64,000 nt of DNA, from the NCBI GenBank assembly GCA_021464245.1, contig JADCRB010000036.1, positions 3,291,947-3,355,946 of the forward strand. Reading direction: 5' to 3'. Of this stretch, positions 53,751-64,000 are shown one piece after another. The DNA comes from Carallia brachiata. Taxonomy: Eukaryota > Streptophyta > Magnoliopsida > Malpighiales > Rhizophoraceae. Both the position numbers and the translations under genes were made by a program. The notes under the pieces were generated by a model that saw only the letters and a program-made list of their open reading frames with translations, searched no databases and was not told the DNA's origin. Within the stretch, counting starts at the first letter, position 1. Every line of letters begins with the position of its first letter.

Positions 53751-55320
53751 TAAGAAAATATAAAATTTATAAGAGAAAAAATTATTCTTACAGTGTAAAA
53801 TCACTTTCTGTAACTTATAACGTAATAACTTTTTTAATGAATAAAATAAAAGTTAGTTTCATTTATGGATCAAATTTGTTGAATTTCGGATGCATTTGCA
53901 CTAAAACGAGAACACCACAGAAGGTGATCCAAAACAAACTTCAACTCAATATTCCACTAAAACTAACCCATAAGAGTCTAACGCTAACCAATGCAAATTG
54001 ACCAATTTCTTCTCTGTCTCGGTTCTCTGTATTTTCCTTAAAATTTACATTAGCAACCAATAATAAATAAATAAATAAATGCGAAAAATAATTAATTTAG
54101 TTTTACGATGTGGGGTTTTGCCGGAACTCCTTTTAGGCTTTGACTTATATCAGATTAGAGGAAACGGCAAGTATTTGTAGCGTCCAATAACTACCGGGCC
54201 TACCAACCCACCCATCTGCCGTTCCGAGCCGATGAAGCTCTTTTTCTAGGTTTTTTTTTTGGCAGACACGTACCCACTAGCCTCTGCCCACCCACCATTA
54301 ATAATCTACCGGTAAAGTTACCGGAACAAGCCTGAGATTAGGTGATAGGAAAATGTAAGCAACTTGGCAGGGAGAAAAATTTACTGAGAAGAGAAAGAAC
54401 AAGGATGGGCTAGGGAGAATGACTGAATGATACACAAAATAAAAGATTGTTATTTTTTTAAAAATTAGTGTAGTATATGGTGGAAAAGTTCAACATTTAA
54501 AAAATAATTATTTTTAATATGTAAGATCCACACGACAGTTTATCTCTAATTTATTTTTTTTGTCCACAAAATCACGCTCTTAGGTGATACGATTCTCTTC
54601 CTTTTCTTAGTCAAACAAACAAAACTAGTGGCTATAAATAATTACATATATCACGTAGATTTAATCTCACACGGTTATGAGTGAAACTGATGATTTTTGT
54701 TAAGCAATATAGTATTAAATCTTTCAAAATTTGATGTAAAGGTCTAACTCTCTATGTGGTATGAACAACGCAATCCTCTGTAAGGGAAAATGGGTGTTAA
54801 CCTTCCTTTCTCATTTTATTTATCAAAAAAAAAAAAAGGTCCAAATTCAAATTTAATATGGTTACGGGCTTAATTCAAAATTAATACGGTCTGCTTTGAA
54901 CTAAATCCACTTAGTTAATTTGTTTGTCCACTCTTGCCGGAGTGCCCATGCATTTGATTCGGATCGAAACAATGTCTTTTAAACCCATCTTAAGGGAGTG
55001 TAGGAACGAAGACCATTGCTCAACAATTGAAAAACCAAGAAATTGTGGAGTTTCTTCTTTCTTCTCTGTCAAATAAGGTTCATTCCATGTAGAAGTGCTT
55101 AAGCATGAGAAAATTGGTATCATTTTGGGTTACATTAACAAGCGTGTGTGTAATAAAAATATATAAAATTTGGTATTTGCACACTCATTTTGGTAAAAGG
55201 GTTTGCTCAACTCATAATAAGTAAGCATACTAATGTCGCTTTTAGAAGTGTAGGCTTTGGATTGTTGTAATTATTTTTAGAAGCATTTCATCAGTCTTGT
55301 CCACGAAATAAATCTCACGT
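53751..55320. other. AT-rich intergenic DNA
   Basis: No gene is supported. Short open frames at 53708-54001 and 54911-55123 lack family features and start in low-complexity sequence. Confidence 0.5.
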
Positions 55321-55646
55321 AAGGTCTAAACATTTATGATTTTTTCTCTTGAAGATCTAAACTTTTTTATTTTATATTTAAGTCATAAAATTTTACTTTA
55401 TATTCTATCATAGTTTTTTTGCACATAAAATTAGGTCAAACTATTAAATATTTCATTGATCAAACGATTTTTTTGTTCCTTAGAAAAGAATGTCATAGAC
55501 CAATGTACTTCATGAAACTGTTTTTGTTTCTTTTGGTCTAGGAAATACTTAATGATTTGACTTAATTTCATACACAAATGAACTCAAATTAAATAAAAAT
55601 TAAATTTTAGAATTCAAGTAAAAAAAATCATAAAAATTTAAGCCTT
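55321..55646. mobile_element. Fold-back element C
   Basis: The left arm AAGGTCTAAACATTTATGAT pairs with the right arm, whose complement is AAGGCTTAAATTTTTATGAT. The inner sequence AGATCTAAACTTTTTTA also occurs in element A, placing the two in one family with element B as a longer relative. No clean target duplication was found. Confidence 0.55.
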
Positions 55647-58455
55647 GTACAAGCCTTATCCCTCTTGTCCTCATAAAATTGGTCAGAGCCTGTCCCTCTC
55701 GCCCACCCATCTTGATGGAGGATTTGAAGATTAGTGCTGGACCTATTTAGTGGGCGTGATCGATCAAGCTGGAACGGGCTCAACTGTTCAATCTGAGATG
55801 GTTTCTTTGAAGCATAAGCTCAAGCTTAGATGGGCCTGCCCCAAGGACTGAAATTCTCAATTCCAAATCTTACTGTTGTCGGTTCAGGTTGTCTTGTTTT
55901 TGTATGTGAATTTACAATATTAGCTTGGTAGTTACATGTGGCGAAAATAGGAGTCCGGCTGGGTCAGACTGATACTCAAAATCCCGAGCTCAAGCCAATC
56001 CATTTTGTTTGTGTAGAACAAAGTCCATTAAAACTTCTGATGGACCAAAAGAAAATCTCATTTTCATTTGCATAACCCATTTTCCTTTTTATTTTTTATT
56101 TTTTATCTTATTAAGACTTAGGCGGTCCATTCTCGGAGGGTTGTGTGCACCATTGTAGGTAATTCTTTCTATACACATTAATTTTTATTTTTTTTTTGAG
56201 ATTATAATTTAAAATCTCAAAAATAGATTTTTAAATTCTTAATTATTGAATGTCTCATAAAATGCTCTATTTTACAAATCATTTTCAATTTCATCTCCAT
56301 AACGACTACAACTCGAGTCATTCTCTTCTTAAAAAATTATTTCTTTGAAGTAGTTTTATTTTTATTATAAAGTGTGATTCGTGACAGGTAAATATATGTA
56401 AATCGAATTTGAAATATTGCAGCTGATTGATCTACTAAGACAACATAATTAACTGACTGTACATAGTAGGAATTTCTTTGTGGTATGTTGTACCTGGTCT
56501 TTCTCTTCAGTTGGCCACTTTCGTATGTGCTAGATAGCTTTTTTCTAATGTAAAACTCATACTGATACTGAACACCAAGGAACAAGATACTTCCCTTGTT
56601 CCTTTCTTTTTTTTAAAATATTTCGTCCGTTGGATTAGCAGAGGCATCACTTTTACTGCCGTCTTTAGTTATGTATGCGAAATTAACGGAGAAAGTTGGT
56701 GGGGGGATAAATATTTGGTACTACTTTTGAGGGCTGACCCAAAAGCAAAAGATATAGTGATGATGTTGGGGCCGTGACTGGAGGTTCTTGATCTACCCTC
56801 TGGCGCCAATAAATGCGTGCTTTCTTTCATTTTTCTAGCCTTGAAAAAAAAGTACAATATATTAATTACTATATGAGTTAAGATTAATTTTTTTATAAAA
56901 AAAATTATTATTTAAATATTATTAAATTTGAATAAAATTATTGTAATTATGGATTAAAATCAGATTTTACCTATTGACGTCATCTTTTAAATTGTTCATT
57001 GAATAACGTACCATTCAAATACTATTAAATTTGAAGGAATATTTTTTATATCCGACTGTAATGTTAAAAAATTTAAAACCCAACATTTACTTCTAATATA
57101 AATTTATATTTATTAAAGAGCTATTAAAGTTAAGATATTTGAACTCATACTAAAATAGAAAAAATACGCTATACCAGTAACCAGATTACTTTTTCGGCTG
57201 GTTGCGTTTCTTGCACTTACTTATATCAATCATGATATCATCCCATTAACTACTATAACCTTTTGGAAAATTTTAGCAAAAAATGATTTGAAAAATATTA
57301 TACAGACTCAAGAGACTGCACATAATAAAATACATGCACGCCATGGAGCATGGCGGGTAATAAAACTCAGAGTTCTTTTTGACTTCCAAGCATGGAACAA
57401 CCGCGCCAAGCATCAAGTGTGTATGGCCTCTAGACTTACCGCAAGTCCTGGGATTAACTAATCATTCCTTAATTGTTCACCTTGTGTTTCAATCACTATA
57501 ATTTAATTATTCGGTACCTACCGATGAATGTTAACTCAATGATACAGAAATATTTCTAGAATCGAAGTTCTTAAATTTAAATTTTAAATAAATGATGTAA
57601 TTATTTTATTATTATTTAAAATTAAAATATGTAATTTAACCAAAAAACAAAAAAAAGTAACGAAGCTCTTTTGGTTAAAGTCAATTTATGTACTTGAGAT
57701 GGGTTACATTCTGAAGCGGTGAAGCCTATGAAACCTGATTTTGCTTATCAGCTTATGTCAAGTTTTGAAGCGCATCTTTTTCTTTAGACTTGCTCCCAAG
57801 TATAGGAAGTTGAGACCTTGTAAGACTGAGTAATATTTTGGTATAATAATTTGCTTTGCATAAACTGGCCACAGGTATAGGTGGAAGTCTTGAAAAATCT
57901 GAGGCTCGGTGTCTGCCGAAATGGTTAGAGGAGTATCTTACAATTATCAAGTGGAGAATTTGAACATTCTACTTCTCATCCTTGCTTTTCTTAAATACTG
58001 AATCGACTCCCTCTAATTATTAGATTTGTCACACAAAAAAAAAGAAAATCCTGAAAAACTTCTTCGCAAAAACAATGTAATATCATACATATCTAACCTT
58101 TTTTAAAATTTTATAATATGTAAGACAGTAGCATACTAAGAGGTCATTTTCTTTTCAAAAACTAAGAATGAAACATATATTTAAAGTTAATCAATTAGAT
58201 AAATTCGTGTTTGTATAACCAGTTCAATTTTTAATAAAAAAAATTGCTCACGATAAAAACAGCCCATTAAAAAAAAAAAAGTCCATAAACAAAAGCATTT
58301 AAATATTTATTAATGTGGCCACCTTCCGAGTTAATAAAGAAAGAGAAATCATGGAGAAGGCTGGTAAATAAGTAAAAAGTGGCATTTGATGTGGCCTACT
58401 CTTCCGCAACTCATGGGCTTGATGGATGGAACATATGGCATGGGCAGTCAAATCG
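55647..58455. other. Intergenic DNA upstream of the TBL gene
   Basis: No gene or defined repeat is supported. Mostly AT-rich with some less AT-rich patches (55660-56160, 57340-57460, 57660-57960). A stretch near 57910-57970 recalls a decayed tRNA-derived SINE but is not convincing. Confidence 0.5.
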
Positions 58456-58463
58456 TATTTATA
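58456..58463 (+). promoter_or_regulatory. TATA box of the TBL gene
   Basis: TATTTATA about 108 bases upstream of the start codon, giving a leader of about 75 bases. Confidence 0.6.
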
Positions 58464-58563
58464 GCTTCTTCCAAGTCAGAAAAGACTTCTCCATTGGACC
58501 CTTGACCTCCAGAGCTTCACTCCGAAGTCCTAGGCATTAGCTAGCTCCACTTCTGCCCACTTA

Positions 58564-60749
58564 ATGGCTAGACCACCGTATCAGTTCCTCTTGTTCCTCT
58601 TCTTCTTGAATATTTTCACGCTTTCCTTTCATGGAGAGTCACTGCAGTTTGGCCTAAATGACGATTCATGGGAGCTCAATGAGGAGGACAGTGAAGTTGA
58701 CATGGTCCAAACCAGGCCTGATTCATCATCAACGACTAGTTGTGACTTCACATCGGGCAAATGGGTTTATGACCAATCATACCCTCTTTATGTTTCAAGC
58801 TGTCCATATCTTAGCACTGCCGTAACTTGTCAAAGGAATGGTAGGCCGGATTCAAACTATGAGAAGTGGAGATGGCAGCCACATGGTTGCTCCATTCCCA
58901 GGTACTTGAGCAAGCATTGTTGCTTGTCAGGCATTAACAAATAGTGTCTTGAGGATCCTTAATTGGAGTGGTGCAAGGCACGTGCCTTCTATGGGGAATT
59001 GGGGTCCGAAACTCATTTCCCTCCCTCACCTGCCCTCTTCCCCAATGAAACAATTTGTGACTTTGTTCAGGGAATATGCGCATATTATTTCACTTATTTC
59101 TTGAAACAGGTTTGATGCACTGAAGTTTCTGGGAAAGATGAGAAGAAAAAGAATAATGCTAGTAGGTGATTCTATTATGAGGAACCAATGGGAATCACTT
59201 GTCTGCTTAGTACAAGGAGTTATTCCAACCGGCCATAAGATGGTGACCTATAATGGTCCTTCCATGGCTTTCCATTCTCTGGTACGGCTAAAGTTATCGG
59301 CAATGTGTATACCGTACATAACATAAGCTACTGGGATTGTTGTTTTCCTTAACTATTTTATATGTTGTTATTAATAATGTTTGTAACTTACCTATAATAA
59401 CTATTTGAGTATAATATATTATTCATATCCTAATTCTCATTTAATAGTTTAAATTTTTAAGTTAAGTGATTTCATGACATAGTATCAGAGTCTTCATGAC
59501 CTGATAATCATGAGTTTAAATTTCACTATTTTTACATTAATTGTGAATTAATTATAAATTAATTATAAATTTGTGGTTTGTTTATACTTTCCCGTCTAAA
59601 TGAGTTGGGTTTCGCATAAAAGGGCGTATTGAAATATAATATATGATCCATATTCTGAGCCTCATCTAACAGCTTAAATTTTTAGGTTGAATGGTTTCAC
59701 GACAATAACCTTATTTTAGGTTCTTGAGGCTAAATTCATATAACTAAAAGTAACTTCCTTAGAGGGTAATTTACTCAATCTAGGATGCTTTTGACAGGAT
59801 TTTGAGACATCAATTGAGTTTACTTGGGCACCACTGCTTGTGGAGTTGAAGAAAGGCCCCGGAAACAAGAGAATATTGCATTTGGATTCTATTGAAGAGA
59901 ATGCCAGATATTGGCGAAATGTTGATGTTCTTGTGTTTGATTCAGCCCACTGGTGGACTCACTCTGAAAAATGGAGTTCGTAAGACATATTTTCCAATTT
60001 ATTTAACTTTTTTAATCACAAGAATGATTGCATGATCAGTGGACGCATTGTTATGAGTTGCATAAAACTTGTTTTAAGACGTGACATGCTGTGCAATTCA
60101 TTCCATTGGGATGTTCTTTTGAGCAACAGATTATTATAGTTTCCTGGAGCAAAAGTATGACTCGATCATCCTAGATAATATAACAGATACAACTAATCAA
60201 GTCCATTGCAGGTGGGATTACTACATGGAGGGGAAATCTCTCATCAAAATCATGAATCCAATGTTAGCTTATGAGAAGGGACTCAATACATGGGCAAAAT
60301 GGATAGAATTGAATCTCGATCCCCGGAAAACCAGGGTCATTTTTCGAAGCATGTCACCTAGACATAATAGGTAGAGATCGCAGAATGTTGTATTAAACTA
60401 ATAATATACATATGCGATGCTGCCATTTTAACTGCTAATGTTTATTGTCAGGGAAAACGGTTGGAAATGCTATGACCAAACGGAGCCTTTAGCCATGTTT
60501 AGTCGCCAGCATATCCCTGAACCACTAGTTGTGTTGAAGGAGGTATTGAGAAGGATGAGCTTTCCTGTGTATTTGCAAGACATTACAACAATGTCGGCCC
60601 TACGCAGAGATGGGCATCCTTCTGTTTACGGAAGGGCCGTAGGCCAAGCAGAGAGGCAGCACATAGGGGACTTATCCTCTGATTGTAGCCATTGGTGCCT
60701 CCCTGGGGTACCTGACATCTGGAATGAGATGCTAAGTGCACTTCTGTGA
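58564..60749 (+). CDS. Trichome-birefringence-like (TBL) O-acetyltransferase
   Basis: Five exons, 58564-58901, 59110-59281, 59798-59979, 60212-60370 and 60452-60749, all phases closing, give 382 residues. Residues about 7-24 are a hydrophobic signal or anchor ([15 protein letters not shown]), as expected for a Golgi type II protein. The TBL domain starts with [17 protein letters not shown] and a WRWQPHGC block. The PC-esterase domain has the GDS motif [12 protein letters not shown] (S134), a WWTHSEKW block, and the C-terminal [16 protein letters not shown] (D361, H364), completing the Ser-His-Asp set. Family members acetylate xylan, mannan, pectin or xyloglucan in the Golgi. The short stem and overall form recall the TBL36-TBL43 group, but the polysaccharide substrate cannot be read from sequence. 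The second intron carries a complete TRIM. Confidence 0.92.
59402..59704 (+). mobile_element. TRIM retrotransposon inside a TBL intron
   Basis: Two 78-base terminal repeats (59402-59479 and 59627-59704) align without gaps and differ at roughly a fifth of positions. An exact 5-base duplication ATAAC flanks the element (59397-59401 and 59705-59709). Directly after the first repeat is TAGTATCAGAGTC, close to the TGGTATCAGAGC primer-binding site for initiator Met tRNA. AAAAGGGCG, a polypurine tract, lies directly before the second repeat. At 303 bases it is among the smallest LTR-type elements. It does not disturb the splice sites. Confidence 0.88.
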
Positions 60750-61600
60750 GTTAACTATAGCTGGCGTCTCAAAAGTGAATGAAAGGTGCTGCTCTACTAA
60801 AATCAGACTTCATCTGGTCCCCTTTCAGTCTGTCATGATTAGTAATGATATTGTGTAACCTTGGTGTGACTTTGGTTCTGTATCATAAGTGCCGTCTGTA
60901 GTGGAATCATGTTGTGTCTTGCTCCTGGCGTGCTGCCTTTGTTCTCTTTTAATCACTATGCTTCGGACTTCATCATTTTACCATTAGCTTTTTGTATCAA
61001 AAGTTGGACCACTTCCCTCAGCCTTCATAATTTTACAAAGGAAATCGACTCAAGTAGAGGATGAGTGTGGACCATTCTGGCAGAGTGGATTGAATATATC
61101 GAAGACGTGAACTTGCAGGCTGTTGAGAACTAATACACATTTAACAGAACAAAATTGCAGAGGAAGATTCTGCATTGTCTGAAATGAAGTTCTAGAATGA
61201 GGATAATATCATGGGCAACCAGAATCAAATGATATTTACCCTGAATAGAAATGCAATTCTGCACTGTTACTTATATCAACACGTGAGCATAGATAGTAAA
61301 TTGCGAATTTTGGTACCACAAATCATAAAATTATTACTCGATAATCACTCTTCGTAATTGATGTTTTATTTGCTGTGATTCACATGGCAGGAGGGTAATC
61401 TCAGCTGCTCTCTTCCGGATGATAATTAAGAAATATTACTTTTGCTAATGTAAAAAATTCATGATTACACTGGGGACATGAAAATCAAAGCAGTTTGCCC
61501 AATTAGCAGCATAACTGTGAGGGTTGACCTGCATTTCCCTTCTTAAAGGGGGAGAATTGAAAAAGGATAGGAGAATAGAAAAGGCTCAGATCTTTGTTCC
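60750..61600. other. 3' flank of the TBL gene
   Basis: Probable 3' UTR to about 60950, then intergenic DNA without a gene. Confidence 0.5.
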
Positions 61601-62706
61601 TGTTGGAGTATAAAATATAAAAGTTCATATTGGAAAGGAAGGAAGGAGTAAAATAATATATAAGTGTGGTTAGAAACCCATAACCTAAGCCTTAAAGTTT
61701 AAGGTAAGATGTGGTATCCAAAAAGCTCATTTAATATTACTTGCTTCTTCCCTGTTGTTATCCGTTTAAGTTGTTGGGCCTATACTTCTACAAATCTTTA
61801 CATGGTATCAGAGCCCGAATGTTGCTACCCCTCACATTTAATGGTGAACTAGAGCCAGCCTAGTTGAGCTGTAAAAATTTGTAGAAACAACAAGAAGAAG
61901 CAAGTAATATTAAATGTGCTTTTTGGACACCACATCTTACCTAAAACCTTAAGGTTTAGGTTATGGGTTTTCTAACCACACTTATATATTGCTTTACTCC
62001 TCCTTTCCTTTCCAATATGAGACTTTTATATTTTATACTCCAACACGCCCCCTCACGCGAAAGCCCAACTCACCTGGATGGGCTCAGCTCACTTGAACTG
62101 GAAGCGTGAACAACAAACGAAAGTCCAACTCACCTGAGTTGGAGCCAGCTCACCTGAGCTGGCTCTAGTTCACCATTAAATGTGAGGGGCAGCAACGACC
62201 AGACTCTGATACCATGTAAAGATTTGTAGAAACATAGGCCCAATAACTTAAATGGATAACAACAAGAAGAAGCAAGTAATATTAAATGGGCTTTTTGGAC
62301 ACCACATCTTACCTAAAACCTTAAAGCTTAGGTTATGGGTTTTCTAACCACACTTATATATTGCTTTACTCCTCCTTTCCTTTCCAATATGGGACTTTTA
62401 TATTTTATATCATGTGAGTTGGACTTTCGTTGTTTGTTCACGCTTCCAGCCCAAGTGAGATGGGCCCATCCCAGGTGAGTTGGACTTTCGCGTGAGGGGG
62501 CGTGTTGGAGTATAAAATATAAAAGTCCCATGTTGGAAAGGAAGGAAGGAGTAAAATAATATATAAGTGTGGTTAGAAGACCCATAACCTAAGCCTTAAG
62601 GTTTTAGATAAGATGTGGTGTCCAAAAAGCCCATTTAATATTACTTGCTTCTTCCTTGTTGTTATCCGTTTAAATTGTTGGGCCTATACTTCTACAAATC
62701 TTTACA
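61601..62706 (+). mobile_element. TRIM element (outer, plus strand) interrupted by its own kind
   Basis: A terminal repeat at 61601-61802 (starting TGTTGGAGTATAAAATATAA, ending AATCTTTACA) is followed by the primer-binding site TGGTATCAGAGC. A second, same-sense repeat at 62504-62706 is preceded by the polypurine tract GTGAGGGGGCG. Between them lies a related element in the opposite orientation. The second repeat is again followed by CGGTATCAGAGC, so it may have served as the left repeat of a further copy. No open frame for reverse transcriptase is present. Confidence 0.75.
61871..62409 (-). mobile_element. TRIM element (inner, minus strand)
   Basis: Read in reverse: a left repeat (62409-62214, missing its first few bases), the primer-binding site complement TGGTATCAGAGT at about 62213-62202, an internal segment, a polypurine tract GTGAGGGGGCG before 62046, and a right repeat (62045-61871, with a short internal loss). 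Its internal part repeats GAGTTGG and GAGCTGG-type words. It sits inside the plus-strand element of the same family. Confidence 0.72.
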
Positions 62707-63240
62707 CGGTATCAGAGCGAAAATGATCTTAAAGGGGCCTGTGAATGATGGATGTAGCCGTTGAGAAGCAAAGCCTGCGTGAGCAGCTGGCTAGCTGTGT
62801 TGGCATGTCCTGAGAAAAAGCAAAAAGCCCAATCCGCTGTGCAGAGACTCACAAAGCAACAAAGACTCACACTTGAAGGGGAGTGTTGGAAGTTGCAAGT
62901 GATGAGTCTCAAGGCAAATGCAAAAAAAACTCCCACATGGATAAAGAGTGTAGGGACCAAGCACTTTATAAATGAAGTTAAAGGACCCATTTCCAAGCCA
63001 ATTGGTTTTGGTAAGATGTGGTGTTCATGGCTTCATTTGTTTGTTGCTTGTTCCGTATACTCGTGATGTGAGAGGTCAACCTCGAAGCCCGGAGTCCAAA
63101 TATGCAGAAGCCGAGCCCCGGGTGCCGAGAAAAATTCCGAGCATCATGTGAGCCCGCGCATTCCGCACTGAAGTTGCGAGCCCGCGTATTCCCACATAAG
63201 CCATTGAAATTTAACAGTTCCGATGACAAGACGACAGAAA
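62707..63240. other. Further LTR-like sequence
   Basis: Begins with a primer-binding-site word and continues to GAAGGGGAG followed by TGTTGGAAGTTGCAAG at 62884, which looks like a polypurine tract meeting a different LTR start. A GC-richer segment with repeated GAGCCCGCG and CCGAG words follows to about 63200. No partner repeat was found within the window. Confidence 0.4.
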
Positions 63241-63467
63241 ATGGTAGCTTCCGAGTGCTGCTTAGAAGTTAAAAAAACCAAGAAGCAAAATAATGAGACA
63301 GAAAACCAAACTACCTCCTGCTAATGCAGGCTGAAATTGCTTTGATTTATTAGTGTTACAATTGGAATTTAGCTATGAGTAACATGCCACAGTTTCAATC
63401 CTTACTTTTCCACACCTTTGTTCCATAGCCCCTGAGGGCGAATTGGCATACATGATCTTCAGCCTCT

Positions 63468-64000
63468 TTAGATCAACAAATCTGGATCGAACCTTTTCCT
63501 CAACTTTGCAATCTCCTTGGCATTCAATCCAAAAGCCTTTTCCAATAGCTCTTCCTTGATCCCAGATCCAAATACTGCATTTGGAATTCTCATCAATCCG
63601 GGATTTTGGCCATCAAAACTACCCAAAATAGCTGCTGGCTTGTCTCCTACATTCATTTGAAAGTGCACCAGACCTCTTGGAAAAACCATGACTTCACCTT
63701 TTCTAATCACTTTAGCAAAAACTCGGTTCTGTGTGTCAACAAATCCCGAATAAATTTCCCCCTCCAGAACGAAAGCAACCTCCGTTGCTCTCGGATGGAA
63801 ATGAGGCACATTGACACCACCAACATCAAAATCAGCACGTACAAGTGACATCCCTTGTGTGTTTAGACCTGGAAAGACATTCACATTGACAGGAATTGAT
63901 GCTAATCCCGTTTTATCGAACTTTCCTGGAGATTTGATTCCAGAAAATATGAAATCCTCCACTGCAGCAACTGACGAGTTTCTGCATGGATTTCTGGCTG
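63468..64000 (-). CDS. Germin-like protein (cupin), 5' part outside the window
   Basis: The frame is open from the right edge down to the stop at 63468, so 177 C-terminal residues are visible and the signal peptide and first residues lie beyond 64000. The visible part begins ARNPCRNSSVAAVEDFIFSG, matching the region after the first disulfide of germin-like proteins. Cupin box 1 is PHFHPRATEVAFVLEG with both His and the Glu for Mn binding, and box 2 is VMVFPRGLVHFQMNVG with the third His. Germins and germin-like proteins are secreted, usually hexameric Mn proteins of the cell wall; some have oxalate oxidase or superoxide dismutase activity, which cannot be predicted here. The C-terminus (AKLRKRFDPDLLI) is typical in length. 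No lesion is seen in the visible part. Confidence 0.9.
   Translation of the reverse strand, partial: ARNPCRNSSVAAVEDFIFSGIKSPGKFDKTGLASIPVNVNVFPGLNTQGMSLVRADFDVGGVNVPHFHPRATEVAFVLEGEIYSGFVDTQNRVFAKVIRKGEVMVFPRGLVHFQMNVGDKPAAILGSFDGQNPGLMRIPNAVFGSGIKEELLEKAFGLNAKEIAKLRKRFDPDLLI

Noticed and set aside
57905..57975. A tRNA gene near 57910
   Set aside because: TGGTTAGAGG resembles an A box, but there is no proper B box or cloverleaf; at most it is a decayed SINE.

Overview
The window is nuclear DNA of a flowering plant, most likely a woody eudicot. The genes are split by short AT-rich introns with GT..AG borders, the intergenic DNA is very AT-rich, and the protein families are plant ones (XS-domain protein, PINOID/WAG-type AGC kinase, TBL O-acetyltransferase, germin-like protein). 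The small transposons (hAT-type MITEs, TRIMs) are also typical of plants. I cannot name the species; nothing contradicts a Sapindales genome such as Citrus, but that is a guess. I see no bacterial, organellar or viral genes, no CRISPR array and no operon.

Layout from left to right: XS-domain zinc-finger protein (+, 2295-6151); enhancer-of-polycomb-related protein, EPCR2 type (-, 7988-11484); PINOID/WAG-like AGC kinase (+, 15078-18811); ATX1-type copper chaperone (-, 19561-21868); mitochondrial NFU4/5-type Fe-S scaffold (-, 24488-27776); R3H/SUZ RNA-binding protein (+, 32059-35137); a tandem pair of alpha/beta-hydrolase genes, the first a pseudogene (38258-39228) and the second intact (43780-45752); mevalonate diphosphate decarboxylase MVD (-, 46895-51615); TBL-family O-acetyltransferase (+, 58564-60749); and a germin-like protein cut by the right edge (-, 63468-64000). 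The genes are housekeeping or regulatory singletons that do not form a pathway. Every exon model below was built by joining GT..AG borders and checking that the reading phase closes.

Three otherwise intact genes each need a one-base correction to read through: the XS gene near 4225, the AGC kinase at 18404 and MVD near 48584. This is either a base-level error pattern in the assembly or real lesions on this haplotype. It matters more than any single annotation, because automated gene callers would split or truncate all three.

The intergenic DNA is rich in small mobile elements. Three hAT-like non-autonomous elements carry 8-bp target duplications (28200-28853, 29636-30554, 52483-53251). There is a 303-bp TRIM with 78-bp LTRs inside a TBL intron, a self-nested TRIM cluster (61601-62706), a retro-inserted sequence with a 17-bp target duplication (36166-36354), a pair of related MITEs (6.8 and 19.0 kb) and three fold-back elements of one architecture (12.4, 40.7 and 55.3 kb). 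A tandem segmental duplication of about 5 kb (36.4-41.4 and 41.8-46.3 kb) made the hydrolase pair. I did not find a convincing new molecular system; the interest lies in the gene lesions, the duplication history and the mobile elements.
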